Part shown: piece by piece, positions 21,738 to 30,800 of the stretch
Numbering within the stretch: position 1 is the stretch's first letter
How the letters are laid out: each line of letters opens with the position of its first letter
Assembly: GCA_964368605.1 (NCBI GenBank)
Contig: CAYJBP010000016.1
Coordinates: 1 to 32,280, forward strand
Source of the DNA: CAYJBP01 sp964368605
GTDB taxonomy: Bacteria; Bacillota; Dehalobacteriia; UBA4068
Direction: 5' to 3'
DNA: 32,280 bases
The notes under the pieces: model-generated
Told to the model about the DNA's origin: nothing
Database searches by the model: none
What the model saw: only the letters and a program-made list of their open reading frames with translations
Position numbers and translations under genes: made by a program

Positions 21738-24700
21738 CTACTCCATCTCTAAATAGCGCATCAACATTGTGGCAATTTCGGCACGGGTGGCTTGGCCTTG
21801 CGGATTTAGGCTGCCATCGCCCATGCCGCTGATAATGCCTACTTTAACCGCCCAATCCATAGCTGCTATTGCCCATTCGGAAATATCTTGATAATCGCTG
21901 TAAGTATCTAAAACAACATTTAATGTTACAGGGGGGCTGCCGGCATAACGATAAAGCATAGTGGCAAATTGCTCTCGGCTTATCTCGGCAGTTGGGTTTT
22001 CGCCGTCGGAAACGCCGCTTTCCGTTGCCCAAAACTGAGCTAAAGAATACCATAGTTCTTCGCCTTCTGTTTCAACACCATCTAAACGAGCCAGAACTGT
22101 CCAAACCATGGCGCGGTTGGTGGCGGAATTGGGGCTAAACTCGGTTGCGGATACACCGTTCATTAGCTGATTAGCATAAACATACATCACTTCATCATAA
22201 AACCAATCGCTTGCCGCTACATCGCTAAAGGGGTTAAGCCATTCGGTTACTGCTTCTTCATAAACTACCATATAAAGCGATAAATGATTGATACTAAAGC
22301 TTAAAATGGCCTTTTGCTGATTATAGCTGCTCTCAATCAGCGTTTTATTACCTCCATTGTCCACATAATATACTTTAAGATTAGCAGCGGTTTCGCCGTC
22401 TTTAAGCTGATAAGGCAGTGATATTGTAACTTTACCGCTCTTAAAATCAGTAAACTCTACACCGTCCACTAAAACACGTAAATCGAGCACAAAGTTATCG
22501 CCAATGGTAATGGTTTGGGCGGCATTTAAGTCGTCGGGGCTAGCCTCTTGGGCGATGAAAGTGATAGTTTTATCGGCCACTTCGTCTAAGATGGCAGCTA
22601 AGGCCGTGGTATTAAACTCTACTTTAAGATCATCATCGCCATTTACGGTTAGGCTATTGCTATCATCCACCAAGCCTTGCAAATCGCCTTCGTCTAAGGT
22701 TTCGCCGTGGTCTATGATATCGTCTGGCGCAGCTGCACCGCCGCCGCCACCGCCGCCACCGCCGCCGTCGGTAGTTGGCGTAGTGCGGAAAAATACATGC
22801 GAATCGCTTAAAATGGCATAATTATTGGCAATCGAGGGATCAGATGGATCATAAGGGGTAAATATCCAGCTATAGGAGCTGCCGTCAGTGATATCGCTAT
22901 CTGTGCTCTGCTGCCAAGCAAATATGCCATCAAGCGTATCGCCATTTACATCTAAAATATCATTAAGGCGAATATTAACATCGCTAAGAATACTGCCTGC
23001 TTCATTGACTGCGCTAAAGCTTGGCTTGCCTTGGGGTAGGGCTTTATCAATGGTTAGTAGGACAGTGGTATAGTTTTCGGAATAGATGCTGGCATCATTA
23101 CCTGTGGGGGTAAACTTTAAAGTTAGCCAAAGGCCTTTGTTGGCATCGGTTAATTCGGGGGTATCCATAATAGCCCAGTCGCCGCTAATATCGCCGCTAT
23201 CTTTGGCGAAGTCATCTATAGTAATAGCTGTACCGTTATAGGTTGTTATTAAGTCTTCGACGCTGATGGTGGGGATGGTTAGATTGGTTGTTGTAGCATT
23301 TACGGTAAAAGTGAATTCATTATAATTGGGGTGTTTAACTGTTATTAGGTAAGGGCTATTGATGCCGGTTGTAGTAAGAATATTGTCATCTATTCTTGCC
23401 GAAGATCCGGCCGGCAACTCATAGGTTACCCCTTCGCCCAAGGAGGCGACAAAAGGAGTTAAATCTAAAGTTAGGCTAGCGGCTACATTGCTTACAATTA
23501 CAGAAGTAGCAGTAGCTCCGTTATAAGTTGCCTTGTCTATCACAAAGTCGGCGGTTATCATGCCCCTATGGGTGGCGGTTTCCACGATGATAAGCGTATC
23601 GTTATAGCTAGCGGCATCGCTATCCTCGCTAAGCTCTATGCCCTCATGGATATAGGTGGTGCGCACCACCTCGCCATAGTTGTCCCCGATATTTGTTAGT
23701 GTGGCCAAAGGTAAAGTTTGGCCGTGGGTGCCGTTTGTTGTTATTATAATATCAGCCGTCAAAATTCCCTTTAGAGCATGCACCGGGTAGGGGCTGGCGG
23801 CTTTCCAGTAATTGGCCGGAACTACATTGCCCGAGCCATTAAGCATCGCTGTACCGGCATTAAGAGCCTCGAGGAGGCTGGTTGTGGGGATAGTGTTATC
23901 AGCTGTATTGCCTGTTATTGTTGCATCAAGCACCAGCGGCGAGGCAGCCGAACTAAACGAGTAGATGTTTTTGAATGTGCTTAAAGCAACCGAACCTGCA
24001 CCGCTAACTGCGCCCTTGCCGCTAAGCCAATAGTTGTTTTCGATCGAGCCGCTAGCAAGTGATCCCACAAGGTTGCCAATAATCGGGTTTGCATCGCTGG
24101 CACTTACCAAGCCAATATTGTAGCTGTTTTTAACATAACCGATGCTGGTACCGGTAAGGCCGCCGATACCGTCCAGCCCGCTAACGGTGGCGCTATTATA
24201 GCAGTTTAGCACCGAGCCATCGTTCCTGCCCACCAGGCCACCGACATGGGTTGTACCTGTAACCGTGCCACTATAGGAGCAGTTTACCACAGTGCCATGG
24301 TTCTCAGACACCAGGCCGCCAGCAAAGGAGGCTGTGCCGGTAACATTGCCGTCTACGGCCAGGTTTTTAACTATGCCGGTTGTACCGATAATACCGAATA
24401 GGCCTTGCCGATTATGCAGCCCGCTAATTTTATGCCCGGCGCCATCAAAGGTGCCTTTGAAGTTGTTAGTAGTCGTACCGATCGCTGTCCAGATATGGCC
24501 GCTAAGATTAAGATCTTTAGCTAGGGTGATGGTTTGATTTGTGAAGTTGCTGCCGCCATTAACTAAGTTGGCAAAATGGGCAAACTGTTTTTCGCCGGTA
24601 ATGGTGATATTATAGGCTGTCCAATCAATACCAGCATCATCGGCATTATCCTCCCAAAAGGTGGCAAAAACCGGGTAACCGTTGTTCTCGGCGGTTTTAA

Positions 24701-27700
24701 TCAGCCAATAGTTGGCGAGGGTTGGGGGGAGTGCTTTATTATAGGCTGCCGCGCCATTATTTAGGTTTGTTAAAAGTGTGGCAGCGCTAGCTGTGGTAAA
24801 GGGGGTGATATCGCTGGCGGTAGCGCCGATGTCGGTTTTATTTTCGCCCACACCTGCGCTGGCTGTGCCTTGCAGCCAATAGCCGCCCTCAACCGTACCG
24901 GAGTTAATCCCCACTATGCCGCCTAAGGAAACAGTGCCCGTAACCTGCCCTGTGCTGTAGGTATTTATTAGTGTACCGCTGTTTGCTCCCATCACGCCGC
25001 CAACACCACTGACACCCGTAACCGTGGCATTGTTATAGCTGTTAATAACCCTGCCGATGTTGTAGTTTTGCCCCATCAGGCCGCCGACAGCATTATAGCC
25101 CTTAACCGTGCCGCCGAAAGAGCAGTTTATAATAGTGCCGTAATTCTCTGCCACTAGGCCGCCGGTAAAGTAACTCTCACTGCTACTGCTACTGCCGGCT
25201 TTATTTGCGCCGGTAACACTACCCGATAGATTAAGATTTTTAATCGTGCCGATGGGCTCAACTTTGGCAAACAGGGCTTGGCTTGCTTCGGTATTATACA
25301 TATACAGGCCTTCGATAAAAATACCATCGCCATCGAAGTTGCCTGCAAAGCCATCGGTATTACCAATCGGTGTCCAAACATGTTCGCTAAGGTTGATAGT
25401 ATCGATGAGGATGTATTTAGCATCGCTACCACCACTATTAGCACTACCGGCAGAAGCATGATTATCAATTAGCCAGGCTAATTCCTCGGCATCAGCGATT
25501 TGATAGACGCCGTCGGCATCTTTATTCGGTTCTTTGGCATAATCAGTCCAATAGGTTGCTTGCAGAGGATAGCCCTTGTTTTGGCCGGATATTATGCGCC
25601 ATTGGGCTGCTTTGATTGTAGGTGCGGGGTCAGTGCCATTATAGGCAATTACCCCGGCATTAAGGGCATCGAAGAGGCTGCTTGCAGGGATATTGCTATC
25701 GGCTGCGATAAGGTTGGTAATCTCCGAACCGACAGAGCCAAATGAGCCGATATTTGAGGTGGTAGGGGTGCTATAGGGGGTGTTTTCGGTATAGCCTATG
25801 GCCTTAGTTGCCGTGCCGGCCAACCAATAGCTATTTTTAACTAGGTTATCATAGTGCGCCCCTAATAGGCTGCCAACATAGTTTTGCCCTTTTACGGTGC
25901 CAATATTGTAGCAGTTTTCTACAGTGCCGCTACTTTCATGAATTCCGGCTACACCGCCGCTATATTCTGTGCCCGAGATATTGCCGCCATTATAGCTGTT
26001 TAAGATATTTCCGCTATTGCCGCCTGCTATACCACCGGCAGACACAGCTGCACCTTGAGCGGTAACTGTGGCCAGATTATAGCAGTTGATTATATCACTA
26101 GCTATGTTTTGCCCCACCAGGCCACCGACAGCAGCGTTGCTGGCAGTGGCTGTAACCGAGCCATCTACACCAAGGTTTTGCACGATAGCCCCATGATTGA
26201 TGAAACCGAAAAGGCCAACATTAGTCAAGCCAATATCATCGATGTATAAACCGGAAACCTCAAAGTTGCCACCATCAAATTTGCCTTTGAATAAGGAAAT
26301 TTCATTGCCAATCGGTGTCCAGGCTAGGTTTTGCAGGTCTATATCATTGCTAAGCTTAAAGGTGGCTTCACTTAGAGTGTTATTATTTACTGCCTGCGCC
26401 ACCCAGGCCAGCTCGGCGGCGGTTTCGATTTTATAGATACCATCAGTTGCTGTAATTGCAGAAGTATTCTCGCTCCAGTTGGTAATCAAGATGGGATAAG
26501 TATAAGCGCCTGTGCCGGCTATCCAGGCAAGGTGGTCGTCCTCGATTACACCGGCCTGGAGGGCTGCGAGCAGGGAGTAGCCTTCATAGTTATTGATGTC
26601 GATAGATATTGTTAGTGTGCCGCCATCTATATTGGTAAAGGAGTAAAGATAGGGGCTCATGAGTGAGTTATTTTGGTTTTGGCCTATACCAACAGCTGCC
26701 CCAGTTTGTAACCAATAGTTATAGCTAATATTATCATTATCGGCATTATTGATACCGGCTATGCCGCCAAGCTTAGCTTGTGCGTTGTTATCTTCGATTG
26801 CGCTAATACTAGCTCCGCTGCTATAGCAATTGCTAATCGTGCCTCTAGACTCATTATAGCCAACCAGGCCACCCAGGTACATTGAGTCACTAATATTTTT
26901 TCCTGTAACACTGCCGGTATTATACGAATTAGAGAGGCTGCCGATGTTTAAGCCGAGCAAGCCACCGGCACTGGTTGCACCATCGGCGGTGATATTAGCT
27001 AGGTTGTTGCAAGCTAAAACCATGCCGCCATTGATACCAGCTAGGCCGCCCACATTACCATTACCCTCGACCAAGCCCTCGTTGGTAGAGGCGAAGATTG
27101 TGCCATTATTATCCCCAACCAGGCCGCCGGTAATATTGCCTTGGGAGATATTGCCGCTATTGCTGCTATTTTTAACCAGGCCAAAGCTCTGGCCTACCAG
27201 GCCGCCAACTTTCATTTTACCATTTACATTATTTATATTATCCGAGCTATAGATAGAGCCGCTAAGTTCATTAATGCCCACCAGGCCGCCGGCAGTACTG
27301 CTTGCCCCGCTTGCATTAATAGTAATATTGCTTGTGCAATTGTAAATCACACCGGCGTTTACGGCCGCCAGGCCACCCACGATAGAAGCAGTGCCTGTTG
27401 CCCTAAGCTCGCCGCTTAGGTTCACATCTTCCACCCGGCCTCCTTGGCCAATATAGCCGAACAGGCCGTGATATTGCTCATCCGAATTGCTATAAAGCCC
27501 GGAGATGCTATTACCATTGCCGTTAAATGTGCCGAGGAAAGGGGTTTGACTCGTGCCGATTGCTGTCCATTCTTTGCTCGGATCTACCCCAAGATTAATA
27601 GGAGAGCCGGTCTTGATGTTTACAGTTTTACCCTCAAAAGTGATACCATCATTAACCAGCTTAGCCAGCCCGGCAAGCTCTTGCGGAGTGTCAAGGTAGA

Positions 27701-27830
27701 AATTATAGTCTTGTTCATCATACCAATCGATATTTGCATCATCCACCCAGGCTGCCGCCAGGGCTGCCTGGGGCAAGATGGCCATCATGGTTAAAACGAG
27801 TAAAAATGCTAATAAATTAAATTTTTTCAT
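21738..27830 (-). CDS. Giant S-layer-anchored GLUG-repeat surface protein
   Basis: A 2030-residue exported protein. A signal peptide (about 1-26, ending AALAA) is followed by four tandem modules (about 30-450, 450-760, 760-1058, 1058-1354). Each opens with a pattern like ELAGLAKLVN...WTAIGT...FLGTFNGNG, continues with many ~25-residue GLUG-type units (GGLVGQN...ISNCYN) and ends in YWL..., a LL.ALN.G helix and a YP... closing strand. Then come Ig/MBG-like beta domains (about 1355-1685), a ten-glycine linker (near 1688), a beta domain shared with the upstream SLH protein, and three SLH repeats (about 1867-2030) ending TRAEIATMLMRYLEME. SLH domains bind pyruvylated wall polysaccharide, so the protein is surface-displayed, likely an adhesin. 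AAGGAGG precedes the ATG; it lies 24 bases after the upstream SLH gene. Confidence 0.9.
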   Translation of the reverse strand: MKKFNLLAFLLVLTMMAILPQAALAAAWVDDANIDWYDEQDYNFYLDTPQELAGLAKLVNDGITFEGKTVNIKTGSPINLGVDPSKEWTAIGTSQTPFLGTFNGNGNSISGLYSNSDEQYHGLFGYIGQGGRVEDVNLSGELRATGTASIVGGLAAVNAGVIYNCTSNITINASGASSTAGGLVGINELSGSIYSSDNINNVNGKMKVGGLVGQSFGLVKNSSNSGNISQGNITGGLVGDNNGTIFASTNEGLVEGNGNVGGLAGINGGMVLACNNLANITADGATSAGGLLGLNIGSLSNSYNTGSVTGKNISDSMYLGGLVGYNESRGTISNCYSSGASISAIEDNNAQAKLGGIAGINNADNDNISYNYWLQTGAAVGIGQNQNNSLMSPYLYSFTNIDGGTLTISIDINNYEGYSLLAALQAGVIEDDHLAWIAGTGAYTYPILITNWSENTSAITATDGIYKIETAAELAWVAQAVNNNTLSEATFKLSNDIDLQNLAWTPIGNEISLFKGKFDGGNFEVSGLYIDDIGLTNVGLFGFINHGAIVQNLGVDGSVTATASNAAVGGLVGQNIASDIINCYNLATVTAQGAAVSAGGIAGGNSGNILNSYNGGNISGTEYSGGVAGIHESSGTVENCYNIGTVKGQNYVGSLLGAHYDNLVKNSYWLAGTATKAIGYTENTPYSTPTTSNIGSFGSVGSEITNLIAADSNIPASSLFDALNAGVIAYNGTDPAPTIKAAQWRIISGQNKGYPLQATYWTDYAKEPNKDADGVYQIADAEELAWLIDNHASAGSANSGGSDAKYILIDTINLSEHVWTPIGNTDGFAGNFDGDGIFIEGLYMYNTEASQALFAKVEPIGTIKNLNLSGSVTGANKAGSSSSSESYFTGGLVAENYGTIINCSFGGTVKGYNAVGGLMGQNYNIGRVINSYNNATVTGVSGVGGVMGANSGTLINTYSTGQVTGTVSLGGIVGINSGTVEGGYWLQGTASAGVGENKTDIGATASDITPFTTASAATLLTNLNNGAAAYNKALPPTLANYWLIKTAENNGYPVFATFWEDNADDAGIDWTAYNITITGEKQFAHFANLVNGGSNFTNQTITLAKDLNLSGHIWTAIGTTTNNFKGTFDGAGHKISGLHNRQGLFGIIGTTGIVKNLAVDGNVTGTASFAGGLVSENHGTVVNCSYSGTVTGTTHVGGLVGRNDGSVLNCYNSATVSGLDGIGGLTGTSIGYVKNSYNIGLVSASDANPIIGNLVGSLASGSIENNYWLSGKGAVSGAGSVALSTFKNIYSFSSAASPLVLDATITGNTADNTIPTTSLLEALNAGTAMLNGSGNVVPANYWKAASPYPVHALKGILTADIIITTNGTHGQTLPLATLTNIGDNYGEVVRTTYIHEGIELSEDSDAASYNDTLIIVETATHRGMITADFVIDKATYNGATATSVIVSNVAASLTLDLTPFVASLGEGVTYELPAGSSARIDDNILTTTGINSPYLITVKHPNYNEFTFTVNATTTNLTIPTISVEDLITTYNGTAITIDDFAKDSGDISGDWAIMDTPELTDANKGLWLTLKFTPTGNDASIYSENYTTVLLTIDKALPQGKPSFSAVNEAGSILSDVNIRLNDILDVNGDTLDGIFAWQQSTDSDITDGSSYSWIFTPYDPSDPSIANNYAILSDSHVFFRTTPTTDGGGGGGGGGGAAAPDDIIDHGETLDEGDLQGLVDDSNSLTVNGDDDLKVEFNTTALAAILDEVADKTITFIAQEASPDDLNAAQTITIGDNFVLDLRVLVDGVEFTDFKSGKVTISLPYQLKDGETAANLKVYYVDNGGNKTLIESSYNQQKAILSFSINHLSLYMVVYEEAVTEWLNPFSDVAASDWFYDEVMYVYANQLMNGVSATEFSPNSATNRAMVWTVLARLDGVETEGEELWYSLAQFWATESGVSDGENPTAEISREQFATMLYRYAGSPPVTLNVVLDTYSDYQDISEWAIAAMDWAVKVGIISGMGDGSLNPQGQATRAEIATMLMRYLEME

Positions 27831-27854
27831 AAAATCCTCCTTGAGTTTTTATAT

Positions 27855-30800
27855 TTAATTAAAATAACGCATAAGCATGGTGGCCAGCTCGGCTCGGGTT
27901 GCTGTGCCTTTAGGATCTAAAATATCAGCTGTTTTACCGGTGATTATGCCCTCGGCTACCGCCCATTTTAAAGCTTCTAGCGCCCAATCGGAAATTGAGT
28001 TCGCATCGCTAAATTGAGCCAATACATCTTCGTCAATTTCGGCCAAAGGGGCGGCATGGCGGTATAAAATGGCTGCCAATTGCTCGCGGGTGATATGATC
28101 ATTCACCCCAAATTGGCCATTGCCATAGCCGCCAACCAAATCATGATTAGCCGCCCAAATAATAGGTTCGCTATACCACTTTTCGGCGGCTACATCATTA
28201 AATAGGGGGCTATAGGCGGCTTTAGGGCTGCCCTCGGCACGATGCAAAATGGTAACTATCATCGCTCGGGTGCTGCCTAAATGAGGGCTGAATAAATCAT
28301 CGGCTGTGCCCAGCATTTGCCCGGTTTGAAAAACATGCTGCACCGCGCTATAAAACCAATCCTCGCTCACCACATCGCTAAAAGGTAAGGCGGCCGGTAT
28401 AAGCTCCTCGCTTAACATATAGCGTGAAAAATGCTTGGCCACAAAAATTTGAGCATTGTTTTGGCTATCATAAGCGCCTTGCATGGCGGCCAGATTGGCC
28501 TCGGCATCGATAAAGTAAACATATACTTGTGGGGATACCCCATATAAAGTAATGGTAGCACTACCTAGGCCAAAATCGGTAATGCGCTTGCCATTTAGCT
28601 CTATATATAGGTTATAAACAGGCAAAGTACCGGCTACCGCCAGCTGCTCGGTGGTAAGCCCGGTGGTATTATCGGCAATTTTTTCGATTACAATTTGCAC
28701 TAAATCCGCATCATTAGCGCCGCTTTGCTTGGCGGCTAGGGCTATGGCGGCCAAGGCCTCACGGTTAAAGTTGATATTACCTAAAGAGCCTTCTATTATT
28801 AGCGATTCGATACCGCTTTGCGCCAGCTGATTTAGTTGGGCTACGGTAAGCATGGTAAGGATATGATTGGCATTTGCCGCCTCTTGCCCGGCTATAATAA
28901 GATGATAGCGATGATTTGGCGCACCTTCTACATATTCAAGTGCCCTTTGGGCTGTATCATCTGCTAGGCTTGTATGGCTGCTGCCATCGCTTGTGGTGAC
29001 CATTGGTAGCAGAATATTAATTTTCACATCGGTTGTGCCGTCGGCATTTTCTATGCGCTCTACCATAATTTCATCAGTTGGCCTGGTAGCGCTACCGCCG
29101 CCACCGCCGCCGCTTATGGGTGCTATATATTCGGTCATGATAATTATGCCATTTTGATAGGAAAAATTGCCTTGCTTATTATTGGTATATAGATAATCAA
29201 CAAGCGAGGCATCGGATTCGGTTACAATAAACTTGCCATCATTAACCGGGGTGATGGGCGAGTAAACGCCAATTAAGGTTCCGGGTTCGGGCTTACCATA
29301 TACATGGAAAACATTATTGAGTGTTAGCAGTAAATCGTTTTCGCTACCATCGGCTAATTTATTATTGCTAATAACCATTTTGCCGCGCATATTGAATAGC
29401 CGCATAACACTATCATGCTTAAAGCTGCCGCTAAAAAGTAGGCCGCCGCCCATTTCTTGGGCGGTATTATCGGTGATGGTGCAGTCTTCCAAATAGGTGC
29501 GTACAATTGCGAGGTTTGTTGGTCGGTATATATTGATACCGCCACCGATATCAGCGCTATTGCCGCTGATAATGGTATCTACCACAATAATATCCTGGTG
29601 GGAGGAAATGGCACCGCCCCGGTCTTGGGCATAATTATTGGTGAAGGAGCTATGTTCTATCACTGCATTGCTCTGATCCGACACAAATAGGCCGCCGCCA
29701 TCCATTGCCCGGTTGGCATCTATATCAACATATTCTAAGTGGGTAGAAAAGGTTCCTGTAATAAATATAGCGCCGCCAAATATGTTGCTATTATTATTAG
29801 CAATTGTAGTATGGCGAATATTGATATCATTGCTGGATATTTGCACACCGCCGCCATGCTTTTTGCTGATATTGCCGATGATATAGGCATTTTCTACCGT
29901 AGAGTTGTTACTTGATAAAAAGTGGATACCGCCGCCGTTATCATCTGCGCTATTGGCGATAAATGAGCCACCTTTAATAACAAAGTTTTCGCATCCCCAT
30001 ACAGATAAGCCGCCGCCAAGACCGTCTGCATGATTGCCAACAATGTTGCCGCCATATATGGCGCTTTCGTTGCTGGAAGTGATTGAAATTCCACCGCCGT
30101 TTTCGCTTGTATTGCCGCCGGTGATAACGCCGCCGCTGAAGGGGTAATCGACAGCATCGCCTTGGCCGGCCTGGATGCTTTCCGTAGCGGTATCCCAATG
30201 CCCGGGGCTGCCATTTATTACATCGTAAAGATAGAAGGGGCTTAAAGACTCGACTGTGATTACCGAATCTGCGCCGGAGCCGGTTAGAATTTTATCGTTA
30301 AGGTGGAGGTAGACGGTTGCACCGAAGGGGATAATTAGATCGGTAGTTAAGGTTAGATCATTGGCGAGAAAATAGTAGCCGCTATCAAGTGTGCCGCCTG
30401 CAGCATCCAATTCTTGCCACTGCTCGCCGCCGATTAGGCCGTTTTCGGGTTGGATGGCATCATTAGGTATTTCCGGCGCCGGGGTGTTGATAAGGCTTGC
30501 CTCGTCTTTATCAGCATTTAATGCTAAACCATAATTTATATTGTCCGGCACAAAGTAGGCAAGAGCATGCTTTGCCGCTATGCCGCCGGCAATGGTGATG
30601 GATGCGGCATCTGCCGGTGCAGTTGCCGTTGTTATGCCGATTTTTGCCGCGCCGATTTGTGTAGCCGGTAAGTTAATAGTTTTAGTATCCGGCAAGTAAA
30701 CATTATTGGCGCTTTCTGTGCCGGTTGTGGTATTGCCAAATATGCGGGGGTTGCCCATCACATCTAGCATGCCGCCCAGATAAACGCCGCCGCCTAATTG

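Noticed and set aside
23778..27794. Many plus-strand open frames across the giant SLH gene
   Set aside because: They are shadows of the repetitive GLUG coding sequence and have no ribosome binding sites or family motifs.
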